Assembly: GCA_963805715.1 (NCBI GenBank)
Contig: CAWDVK010000009.1
Coordinates: forward strand, 248,001 to 312,000
DNA from: CAWDVK01 sp963805715
GTDB taxonomy: Bacteria; Actinomycetota; Actinomycetes; Streptosporangiales; Streptosporangiaceae
Direction of reading: 5' to 3'
Length of the DNA: 64,000 bases
In this document: positions 15,403-22,351 of the stretch, piece after piece
Layout: every line of letters begins with the position of its first letter
How positions within the stretch are numbered: the first letter of the stretch is position 1
The notes under the pieces: model-generated
The model's input: only the letters and a program-made list of their open reading frames with translations
The model's database searches: none
Told to the model about the DNA's origin: nothing
Translations under genes and position numbers: made by a program

Positions 15403-16362
15403 CTACGGCTCCGATGCGCTCGTCGGAACGCTGGTGCTGCTCGCCGGTCCTGACTCGCCGCCCGGAGCCTCGGCGCCGGACAGCTCGGCCCCGGCAGCCT
15501 CGCCACCAGCCGCCTGGGCCTCACCTGCTCCCGGCCCGCCGCCGGGTCCGGCGGGACCCGGTTCCGGCCCCCGCTGGATCACCGCGAACCAGATCAGCCC
15601 GGCCAGAGTCCCGACGATGGCGACGAAGAAGTTCAGCCGCAGGCCGAGGATGTGCACGGAGTAGTCGATCCGGATCGTCTCCTCGAAGATCCGGTAGGCC
15701 GAGTAGCCCGCCACGTACAGCGCGAACAGCCCCCAGGGCCGGATCCGGCGATGGTGGCCGAGCCACACCAGCGCGGCCGCCAGGGCCAGGTCGAAGATCA
15801 GCTCGTAGAGAAACGACGGCTGGAACGTGCGGTAGGCGAGGTAGCCGGGCTGGCGGTGCGCCGGCGCGATCTCCAGCGCCCAGGGCAGCGTCGACGGCTT
15901 GCCGAACAGCTCCTGGTTGAAGTAGTTGCCGACCCGGCCGATCGCCTGGGCCACCAGCAGCGCGGGCGCGACCGCGTTGCCGAACAGGCCAGCACTGGCA
16001 CCTGCCCGCCGGATCCGCCAGATGCCCGCGGCGGCGCCGCCCGCGATACCGCCCCAGATGCCCAGCCCGCCGGACCAGACGGCGAGGACCCCGTACCACA
16101 CGTGCGGGATCTGGGACGGGGTGGTGATGTCGAAGTAGATCCGGCCGCCGATGATCCCGGCCGGGACGGCCCAGAGCGCCACATCGCCGACGAGAGCCGG
16201 GTCGCCGCCGGCCGCGGCCCAGCGACGCCGGGTAATGAACACCGCGAATGCGATCCCGATGACGTACATCAGCCCGTAGAAGTGGATGAACAGCGGGCCG
16301 AGATGGAATCCGTTGATCGCCGGGCTGGGCAGGAAGCTGAGGGCCGGCACGTGCGAGCGCAT
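15403..16362 (-). CDS. lgt: Prolipoprotein diacylglyceryl transferase
   Basis: Inner-membrane enzyme that adds diacylglycerol from phosphatidylglycerol to the lipobox cysteine of prolipoproteins. The N-terminus shows ALSFLPSPAINGFHLGPLFIHFYGLMYVIG. The central block VWSGGLGIWGGIAGG and the signature GRVGNYFNQELFGKP (contains the essential Arg/Asn) follow. Late transmembrane strands end in RIFEETIRIDYSVHILGLRLN. Seven hydrophobic segments are evident. The ~60-residue Pro/Ala/Gly tail is typical of actinomycete Lgt. ATG at 16362 fits family N-termini; the longer frame to 16434 does not. The tandem-FKBP lipoprotein at 52 kb is a plausible substrate. Confidence 0.92.
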   Translation of the reverse strand: MRSHVPALSFLPSPAINGFHLGPLFIHFYGLMYVIGIAFAVFITRRRWAAAGGDPALVGDVALWAVPAGIIGGRIYFDITTPSQIPHVWYGVLAVWSGGLGIWGGIAGGAAAGIWRIRRAGASAGLFGNAVAPALLVAQAIGRVGNYFNQELFGKPSTLPWALEIAPAHRQPGYLAYRTFQPSFLYELIFDLALAAALVWLGHHRRIRPWGLFALYVAGYSAYRIFEETIRIDYSVHILGLRLNFFVAIVGTLAGLIWFAVIQRGPEPGPAGPGGGPGAGEAQAAGGEAAGAELSGAEAPGGESGPASSTSVPTSASEP

Positions 16363-16502
16363 GCACCGAGGGTAATCCCGGCGAGCAAGTGACCTAACGG
16401 GAGCCGTCGTGCATCGCGATGACAATTCAGGCACGAGACGGCAACGCAGCCGCCAGGGGTGCCCCGCGGGCTGGCCCGCGGCCGCCGGCTAGCGTGCAGT
16501 CC

Positions 16503-17165
16503 GTGACCCGCCGCAGTGAGCAGCTCAGCCCGGAACTGCACGACTACCTGGTCGCCCGCAGCACGCCGCCCGATGCCGTGCTGACGGCGCTGGCGCAGGA
16601 GACGGCCAGCCGGTTCCCGGACGCGGCCGGCATGCAGATCGGCCCCGAGCAGGGCACCTTCATGACCCTGCTGACCAGGCTCACCGGCGCCCGCACGGCC
16701 CTGGAGATCGGCACGTTCACCGGCTATTCGGCCATCTGCATTGCCCGCGGCCTTGCCGAGGGCGGCCATCTCACCTGCTGCGACGTGAGCGAGGAGTGGA
16801 CGTCAGTGGCCCGGCGCTACTGGCAGCAGGCCGGCCTGGCCGGGCAGATCGAGCTCAGGATCGGGCCCGCGCTGGATACGGTGCGCGCCATGCCCGCCGG
16901 CGCCATCTTCGACCTGGCGTTTATCGATGCGGACAAGACCGGCTATGTCGGGTACTGGGACGAGGTTGTCCCGCGCATCCGGCCCGGCGGCGCGATCCTG
17001 GTGGACAACACGCTCTCGCACGGGCGGGTCATCGACCCGGACGCCGGCGGCGACGCAGTCCGGGGCATCAGGGACTTCAATGATCACGCGCGAGCGGACG
17101 ACCGGGTGGATCTCGTGCTGCTGCCGATCGGCGATGGCCTGACGCTGGCCAGGAAGAGGCCCTGA
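16503..17165 (+). CDS. O-methyltransferase (family 3, CCoAOMT-like)
   Basis: A 220-residue SAM-dependent catechol-type O-methyltransferase. The family blocks are PEQGTFMTLLTRLTGARTAL, the SAM motif LEIGTFTGYSAICIARGL, VTCCDVSEEW-type acidic strand, the metal-binding FDLAFIDADKTGYVGYWDE, and LVDNTLSHGRV. Members methylate vicinal hydroxyls in a divalent-metal-dependent way; the natural substrate here is unknown. GTG at 16503 was chosen because it matches the usual N-terminal SEQLSPELHDYLV. The ATG at 16419 adds a low-complexity lead. It is divergent from lgt and followed by a strong hairpin. Confidence 0.87.
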   Translation: MTRRSEQLSPELHDYLVARSTPPDAVLTALAQETASRFPDAAGMQIGPEQGTFMTLLTRLTGARTALEIGTFTGYSAICIARGLAEGGHLTCCDVSEEWTSVARRYWQQAGLAGQIELRIGPALDTVRAMPAGAIFDLAFIDADKTGYVGYWDEVVPRIRPGGAILVDNTLSHGRVIDPDAGGDAVRGIRDFNDHARADDRVDLVLLPIGDGLTLARKRP

Positions 17166-17170
17166 CACCG

Positions 17171-17203
17171 GCGCCCCCGGCTGGCCAGGCCAGCCAGGGG
17201 CGC
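17171..17203. terminator. Hairpin between convergent O-methyltransferase and DUF2382 genes
   Basis: Nested inverted repeats (gcgcccc 17171-17177 with ggggcgc 17197-17203; ggctggcc 17179-17186 with ggccagcc 17188-17195) form a long, very stable stem. It lies in the 50-base convergent gap and probably terminates both transcripts. Confidence 0.65.
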
Positions 17204-17215
17204 CCGCGCTGCCAG

Positions 17216-18092
17216 CTAGGAGGGGCGCTGCGCGCCCGCCCGGATGCCGGCGTCCTGGTCCTCCAGCTCGATCCGCTCCTTGCGGATCTCGTCGCGGACG
17301 GTGCGGTCCTCCGCGACGCGCCTGGTCACCAGGCGCACGCGCTCGACCGGCACGGCCTCCTTGCGCATGAACACCTGCTCCTCGTGCAGGATGATCTCCT
17401 GCTGGCCCTCGCCGATCTCGCTGCTGACGTGGTCAGCCGGGGTGATCGGAGTGCGCTCGATCTCGTACTCCTCGTGGTAGACGTGCACGGCCTGCTCGAC
17501 CGGCTCCACGTCCACGTACTTGTGCAGGCGCACCCGCCCCGACTCGCGCATCTCCTTGCCGAGGTCCACCCGCTCCTCCGAGCGGATCAGCCAATCGGTG
17601 TCGGCCGGCCCGCCCATCCCGCTGCCTGTGCCCGCGGCCGTGTCGGTGCGGGTCCCCGCGGCCATGTCGGTTCCCGTCCGGCCGGCCTTGTCGCCGCCGG
17701 CCTTGTCGCTGCCGGCCTTGTCGCTGCCGGCCTTGTCGCTGCCGGCCTTGTCGGTGCCGGCCGCGGTGTCGCTGTCCGGCCCGCCCTGGGCCGGGACGAT
17801 CAGGCCGTAGTAACGGCTGAGCTGCTCTGCCTGCGCGGCGGACATGTGCCGGTCAGCGGCGATCTCCGGTCCGCTGATGATCTTCTGCGAATCGAACGGG
17901 ACGGCGAGGCCGTCCGGGGTGACGCGGCTGCCGCGCAGCGGCACGAACCGGCCCGCCTTCCCCGACCGGACTCGGGCCCACGCGGGCGTCCCGTCAACAT
18001 CATCATTGAACACGAGCTCAACCGTGCCGACGACCTTGCCATCGGCCCCCGTTACCCGAGCTTCCCATGAGCTGTTCCGCTTGCATGGTCAT
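17216..18092 (-). CDS. PRC-barrel plus DUF2382 stress-type protein, with an apparent N-terminal frameshift
   Basis: Reading from ATG 18092 (GGGGGGAG eight bases upstream) gives MTMQAEQLMGSS and then breaks. The rest of the PRC-barrel (ADGKVVGTVELVFNDDVDG, FVPLRGSR) is in another frame, and the two join if one G is dropped from the five-G run at 18046-18050. After a 15-bp-repeat linker (five units of about DKAGS) comes a full DUF2382 domain, rich in charged YEIERTPI / VRLVTRRVAEDRTV strands. Corrected length is ~291 aa. PRC-barrel/DUF2382 proteins are common in actinobacteria and have been linked to stress; the function is not established. The frameshift may be a sequencing error, real decay or slippage. 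Without correction the only in-frame start would be near 18013, which cuts the PRC-barrel. Confidence 0.75.
17681..17755. repeat. 15-bp in-frame tandem repeat in the DUF2382 protein linker
   Basis: Five copies of a unit close to gccggccttgtcgct, in phase with codons, encode DKAGS-type repeats in the linker between the PRC-barrel and DUF2382 domains. Copies differ by one or two bases. Copy number could vary between strains without breaking the frame. Confidence 0.85.
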
Positions 18093-18312
18093 GGTGACAT
18101 CTCCCCCCGAGTCGCTATCACCGGCCGCTGGCGGCATAAGGTCGCCGCGACAGCCCATTATTGCCCACTAGATGTAATCGTTCCACTACAGATTGACTTC
18201 ACACCCTCAGATCGCATCCGCCGCGAAGAGCCAGCCCGTCCCGGACTTCCCCCGGCGCGCGCGTCGGCTACCTGCGTACCCGGGCCAGGCCGGCTCGCTA
18301 GCATGTCCCGCT

Positions 18313-18687
18313 ATGGCGGCATTGTTCAGCCGGATCATTCCGATTCTCTTCGTCAGCGACCTGCAGGCCGAGCGGGACTTCTACGTCCGTCTCGGCTTCC
18401 ACGTCACCTACGAGGGCCCGGAGTACCCGTATTTCCTCGCGCTCGGTCACGGACCGGTGGAATTCGGGATCGAATGGCGGGACAGTTTCCTGCCTCAGCG
18501 CCCTGATCAGGTGCTGACCTGGCAGTTCGGCGTGAGCGACATTGAGCTGGCCAAGAAGCGGCTGGAAGATGCAGGCGTCAGGTACCGGGAGGAGCTGATG
18601 ACCCCGAGCGAGGACTGGCAGTACCGCGTCCTGCACGCCCGCACGCCGAACGGCTATCACCTGCTGCTCGAGGAAGGCAGTGCGTAG
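18313..18687 (+). CDS. VOC-family (glyoxalase/bleomycin-resistance-like) protein
   Basis: A 124-residue protein with the paired beta-alpha-beta-beta-beta units of the vicinal-oxygen-chelate fold. The first half is RIIPILFVSDLQAERDFYVRLGF with FLALGHGPVEFGIEW; the second is WQFGVSDIELAKKRLEDAGV with RVLHARTPNGYHLLLEE. The fold can host glyoxalase, dioxygenase, epimerase or drug-binding activity, and nothing nearby narrows this. ATG at 18313 fits the domain boundary; the longer frame to 18193 is low-complexity. It precedes a 12-bp inverted repeat and the GntR regulator. Confidence 0.8.
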   Translation: MAALFSRIIPILFVSDLQAERDFYVRLGFHVTYEGPEYPYFLALGHGPVEFGIEWRDSFLPQRPDQVLTWQFGVSDIELAKKRLEDAGVRYREELMTPSEDWQYRVLHARTPNGYHLLLEEGSA

Positions 18688-18711
18688 CGGGCCGGCAAAA
18701 TCCCCGGTTGC

Positions 18712-18775
18712 CAGCATCCTGCCCGCTGTTTCGGTGACAATGGCCTCGGCGCAGGTGAGCCACGGCAGGATGCTG
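18712..18775. promoter_or_regulatory. 12-bp inverted repeat upstream of the GntR gene
   Basis: cagcatcctgcc (18712-18723) and ggcaggatgctg (18764-18775) are perfect inverted copies 40 bases apart, ending 28 bases before the GntR start. This could be a looping operator pair for autoregulation, or an RNA stem. It also lies just after the VOC gene, so a terminator role is possible but unlikely given the long loop. Confidence 0.45.
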
Positions 18776-18803
18776 CCGGACTAGCCAAGGAGATCGGCAG
18801 CCG

Positions 18804-19604
18804 ATGGGCACGTCTACGGATCCGGTCTACCTCCGGGTACTGGAGGACCTGCGGATGCGGATCCGCGAGGGCATGCTGGAGCCGGGGGCGAGGATCCCGT
18901 CCCGCAACGCGATCATCGCGCGGTACGGGGTCGGCGAGACGGCGGCCAAGCACGCGCTGCAGGTGCTCACCACCGAGGGCCTGATCGAGGCCAGGGCGGG
19001 CTCGGGCTCCTACGTCCGCAAGGTCCCGGCCCCGCGCTATCTCGAGCACGACCGCCTGCACTTCCCCGGTTCACCGTTCGGCGTCCGGGAATCCGGCGCG
19101 GACGGCCAGAACGGCCGACCGGACGGCGCCGAGCCCGCCAGGCGGCTGTCCTGGGAGCACCAGACCGAGCAGCTCCAGCAGCCGTCCCCGTACATCGCCA
19201 GGAGGCTCGGGCTGCCGCCGGGCGGGAGCCCGGTGACGGTGACCCGGTACCTGCTGCTCGCCGACGGGGCTCCGGTGCAGCTCGCGACGAGTTACGAGCC
19301 GGCCAGCCGCACCGCCGGCACGCCGGTGGCGGTGCCCGAGCAGGGGCCGTTCGCCGGCCGCGGGGTGATCGAGCGGATGCGGTCCATCGGGGTCGAGGTC
19401 GACCAGGTGCTGGAGGAGATCTCGGTCCGGCCGTCGCTGCGGGCCGAGGCGACCGCGCTGGCCATCCCGCCCGGCACGGCCGTGCTGCTGGTCGAGCGGG
19501 CGCACCTGTCGGCGGGCCAGGCCGTGGAGGCCGGCGATATCGTCATTCCCGCTGACCAGTTCCGGCTGCGGTACCGGTTCGACGTGCCGGGGATGCCCGC
19601 GTGA
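18804..19604 (+). CDS. GntR-family regulator, HutC/UTRA type
   Basis: An N-terminal winged helix is visible: YLRVLEDLRMRIREGMLEPGARIPSRN, then the recognition segment TAAKHALQVLTTEGLIEARAGSGSYV, residues ~9-72. A C-terminal UTRA ligand-binding domain follows (SPYIARRLGLPPGGSPVTVTRYLLLADGAPVQLATSYEP; ERMRSIGVEVDQVLEEISVRP). Length is 266 aa. RBS AAGGAGAT lies nine bases upstream of the ATG. The stop overlaps the GNAT gene start (GTGA), so the pair is an operon. The UTRA ligand might be a substrate of the acetyltransferase; that is inference from context only. Confidence 0.9.
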   Translation: MGTSTDPVYLRVLEDLRMRIREGMLEPGARIPSRNAIIARYGVGETAAKHALQVLTTEGLIEARAGSGSYVRKVPAPRYLEHDRLHFPGSPFGVRESGADGQNGRPDGAEPARRLSWEHQTEQLQQPSPYIARRLGLPPGGSPVTVTRYLLLADGAPVQLATSYEPASRTAGTPVAVPEQGPFAGRGVIERMRSIGVEVDQVLEEISVRPSLRAEATALAIPPGTAVLLVERAHLSAGQAVEAGDIVIPADQFRLRYRFDVPGMPA

Positions 19605-20089
19605 CCGGGCAGGCCGTGATCAGGCCGGCCAGCCCGGCCGACGTGCCGGCCATCCACCAGCTGATCCGCGAGCTCGCCGAGTTCGAGCGGTCGCTGGCCG
19701 AGGTGACGGCCACCGAGGCCGACCTGCGGGCCGCGCTGTTCGCTGCGCAGCCCGCGGTTTTCGCGCATGTCGCTGAGCTCGACGGGCGGATCGCCGGGTT
19801 CGCGCTGTGGTTCCTGAACTTCTCCACCTGGGTCGGGCGGCACGGAATCTACCTGGAAGACCTGTACGTCACGCCCGCGATGCGCGGCAGCGGCATCGGC
19901 CGGGCCCTGCTGGCTGAGCTCGCCGCCATCTGCGTGCAGTGCGGCTATGGCCGGCTCGAGTGGTGGGTGCTGGATTGGAATTCCCCGGCCCGTGGCTTCT
20001 ACCGGTCGCTCGGCGCGATCCCGATGGATGAGTGGACGGTGCACCGGCTGACCGGGCCCGCGCTGCGCGCGCTGGCCGGCCGCGGCTAG
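19601..20089 (+). CDS. GNAT acetyltransferase resembling diamine/polyamine N-acetyltransferases
   Basis: A 162-residue GNAT. The order of blocks resembles spermidine/spermine and thialysine acetyltransferases: IRPASPADVPAIHQLIRELAEFE, FALWFLNFSTWVGRHGIYLEDLYVTPAMRGSGIGRALL (acetyl-CoA motif RGSGIG), and RLEWWVLDWNSPARGFYRSLGA. Likely substrates are small amines or diamines. It is translationally coupled to the GntR regulator and shares its stop tail-to-tail with the convergent oxidoreductase (CTAG at 20086-20089). A role on lysine-derived diamines from the kam cluster ~5 kb away is conceivable but untested. Confidence 0.85.
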   Translation: MTGQAVIRPASPADVPAIHQLIRELAEFERSLAEVTATEADLRAALFAAQPAVFAHVAELDGRIAGFALWFLNFSTWVGRHGIYLEDLYVTPAMRGSGIGRALLAELAAICVQCGYGRLEWWVLDWNSPARGFYRSLGAIPMDEWTVHRLTGPALRALAGRG

Positions 20090-21069
20090 CGCGCTGCCTG
20101 CCCGCCCTGGCCCGGATCCTCGAAGCCCGGCTCATCCGGGCCGAGACCGTCCGGCACCTCCGCGTCCTCGCTGACCAGCTCCAGGCCAGCCGACTGCGCC
20201 TGCAGCTCGAGCAGGGCGGCAAAATCCTCGTCGCCGTAGCCGTGGCCGATCAGGCTCTGGACGATCTGGCGCACCAACGCCGTCACCGGCAGCGGAACCT
20301 GCTCGCGGCGGGCCTCGGCCAGCCCCAGGTCCAGGTCCTTGAGCAGCAGCTCGCCCGTGAAGGTGGCGCTGAAGTCCAGGTTCACCATGGCCGGGGACTT
20401 GTACCGGGTGAAGGCCGAGCCCATCACGCTGCTGTTCAGGCAGTCGAGGAAGGCCGCGCGGCTGATGCCGCTCTTCTCGGCCAGCACGGTGACCTCAGCC
20501 ATCGACTGGGCGGCGATGCCGAGGAAGATGTTGTGGCAGATCTTCACGATCCGGGCGCCGTCCCCGTCGCCGATGTAGGTCGCCCCCGCGCCCAGCTGAT
20601 CCAGCACCGGGGCAACCGCCGAGAACGCGGCGCGCGGCCCCGAGACGGCGAAGGTCACCCGGCCCGCCTGCGCCACCCGCGGGTTTCCCATGATCGGCGC
20701 GGCCAGGAACTGCGTGCCGCGGCTGGCCAGCTCCCGGCGGATGTGCGCGGAGGCATCCCTGGAGATCGTCGAGCAGTCGACCACGACGGCGGGCGCCGCC
20801 GTCCCGCTCAGCAGGCCCGCCGGGCCGAGGAGCACGTCGATGACATCCTGAGACGAGCTGACCGACACGAAGACGATGTCCGCCGGGGCCAGGTCCGACG
20901 GCGCGGCCACGACCCTGGCGCCGCCGTCTGCCAGGGCGTCCGCGCGCGACCGGGTCCGGTTGTAGACGGAGACGTCATGGCCGGCTGCCAGCAGGCGGCG
21001 GGCCAGCACCGAGCCCATCCGGCCGGCGCCGATCCAGCCGAGCCGCGGCGCGTCCCGATATTCCGCCAT
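20086..21069 (-). CDS. NAD(P)-binding oxidoreductase, 3-hydroxyisobutyrate dehydrogenase family
   Basis: Beta-hydroxyacid dehydrogenase fold: Rossmann motif LGWIGAGRMGSVLARRLLAAG at residues ~11-31, NRTRSRADAL, the substrate block VVVDCSTISRD, and the helix ARIVKICHNIFLGIAAQSMAEV carrying the catalytic lysine. FSATFTGELLLKDLDLGLAEA follows. Length is 327 aa plus an acidic tail. The family oxidises 3-hydroxyisobutyrate, tartronate semialdehyde or related acids; the substrate is not determinable. ATG at 21069 has a GAGG four bases upstream. It is convergent with the GNAT gene and follows the LacI gene in the same direction, so the two may be linked. Confidence 0.88.
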   Translation of the reverse strand: MAEYRDAPRLGWIGAGRMGSVLARRLLAAGHDVSVYNRTRSRADALADGGARVVAAPSDLAPADIVFVSVSSSQDVIDVLLGPAGLLSGTAAPAVVVDCSTISRDASAHIRRELASRGTQFLAAPIMGNPRVAQAGRVTFAVSGPRAAFSAVAPVLDQLGAGATYIGDGDGARIVKICHNIFLGIAAQSMAEVTVLAEKSGISRAAFLDCLNSSVMGSAFTRYKSPAMVNLDFSATFTGELLLKDLDLGLAEARREQVPLPVTALVRQIVQSLIGHGYGDEDFAALLELQAQSAGLELVSEDAEVPDGLGPDEPGFEDPGQGGQAAR

Positions 21070-21161
21070 CACCCTCACCACAATCGTTTGCTGGCCGGGA
21101 CGCACTACGCTACCGGATGGGCAGCCGCACGGATCACCCGGGGCTACCGTATCCGCCGGCG

Positions 21162-22184
21162 TCAGCCTGCCGGAGCGGCCGTGGATCCGCGCACCACCAG
21201 ATGCGGCGCCAGGTAGAGGACCTTGACCGGGTGACCGTCCCCGGCCATGCGGTCGAGCAGCAGCTCCGCCGCCTCGGCGCCCAGCTGGTAGTGCGGGAAG
21301 GCGACCGTGGTCAGCGGCGGCCGGAGCCGGTCGACGAAGGGCATGTCATTGAAGCCGACGACCGAGATGTCATCCGGGCAGCTGCGCCCGGCGTCATCGA
21401 GCGCCGCGTAGCAGCCGACCGCGAGCATGTCGTTCCCGGCCGCGATGGCGGTGCACGGGGGCCGGCTGGCCAGCAGCTCCTGGCAGCACCGGCGGCCCTC
21501 CTCGACCGAGAACGCGCGGGCGAAGACGATGCGGTCAGGATCGGCGCTCAGGCCCGCCGCCTCCATCGACGTGATGAAGCCCTGGTACCGGCTGAGCCCG
21601 GTGGACACGTCCTGCGGCCCGGCGACGTAGCCGATCCGCCGATGCCCGAGCTCGGTCAGGTGCCCGATGACCATCTTGATCCCGAGCTCGTTGTCCACCG
21701 AGACCGACGGGAAGCTGTACTCCTCGGCCAGCCGGTTGGCCAGCACCACCGGCAGGCCCGACTGCGCCGCCTCGGCCAGCAGCGAGCCGCGCAGCTGCGC
21801 CGTGGTCAGGATGCAGCCGTCCACGTTCCTGTCCCGCATCCGCTCGAACAGCATCTGCTCGCGGTCGGTGTCGAGATCGGTATTGCCGATGAGGACGACG
21901 TACCCGTCCGGGGCGAGCCGGTCCTCGATCCCGCGCACGATCGGCGGGAACAGCGGATTGCGCAGGTCCGGGATCAGCACGCCAACCGTCATCGAGCGCT
22001 TCGTCCGCAGGCTCCTGGCCACCGCGTTCGGCCGGTACCCGAGCTCGCCCGCCGCGCTGAGCACGCGGCGCGCTGTCTCCTCGTTGACGAGCGGCCGGGT
22101 TTCCGGGTTGAGCGCCCGCGAGGCGGTCGCTGGGTGCACGCCAGCCCGCTGGGCCACGTCCCTGAGCGTCACTGGCTCAGCCAT
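21162..22184 (-). CDS. LacI-family transcriptional regulator
   Basis: The N-terminal HTH is canonical: VTLRDVAQRAGVHPATASRALN, residues 5-26, followed by the hinge helix YRPNAVARSLRTKRS. The periplasmic-binding-protein-like effector domain continues with VGVLIPDLRNPLFPPIVRGIE, a C-terminal GFNDMPFVDRLRPPLTTVAFP and the final VVRGSTA. Length is 340 aa, normal for the family. It is divergent from the giant GH38 mannosidase across 167 bases that contain a LacI-like palindrome, so it probably represses that gene in response to a sugar. The NAD(P)-dependent dehydrogenase downstream may share the transcript. Confidence 0.92.
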   Translation of the reverse strand: MAEPVTLRDVAQRAGVHPATASRALNPETRPLVNEETARRVLSAAGELGYRPNAVARSLRTKRSMTVGVLIPDLRNPLFPPIVRGIEDRLAPDGYVVLIGNTDLDTDREQMLFERMRDRNVDGCILTTAQLRGSLLAEAAQSGLPVVLANRLAEEYSFPSVSVDNELGIKMVIGHLTELGHRRIGYVAGPQDVSTGLSRYQGFITSMEAAGLSADPDRIVFARAFSVEEGRRCCQELLASRPPCTAIAAGNDMLAVGCYAALDDAGRSCPDDISVVGFNDMPFVDRLRPPLTTVAFPHYQLGAEAAELLLDRMAGDGHPVKVLYLAPHLVVRGSTAAPAG

Positions 22185-22252
22185 CGACGGTCACGCTCCG
22201 GCTCCCGGCAGCCCGGCCTCGGCCTGCTGCCCCGCCCCCAAGCAGGCGAATC

Positions 22253-22264
22253 GTAAGGTCTTAC
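22253..22264. promoter_or_regulatory. Candidate LacI operator
   Basis: gtaaggtcttac is a dyad (GTAAG / CTTAC arms, two-base centre) midway between the divergent LacI and GH38 genes. It is embedded in a locally AT-richer stretch (gaatcgtaaggtcttaccgcaggataagg). Position and symmetry fit an operator serving both genes. Prediction by eye only. Confidence 0.4.
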
Positions 22265-22351
22265 CGCAGGATAAGGCCTGCCGGCCGGCCAGGGCGGTTC
22301 CGCCGCGGCGACTCGCGGTCGATCTCCGCCTGCCCGCCCGCCCGTGCGACG

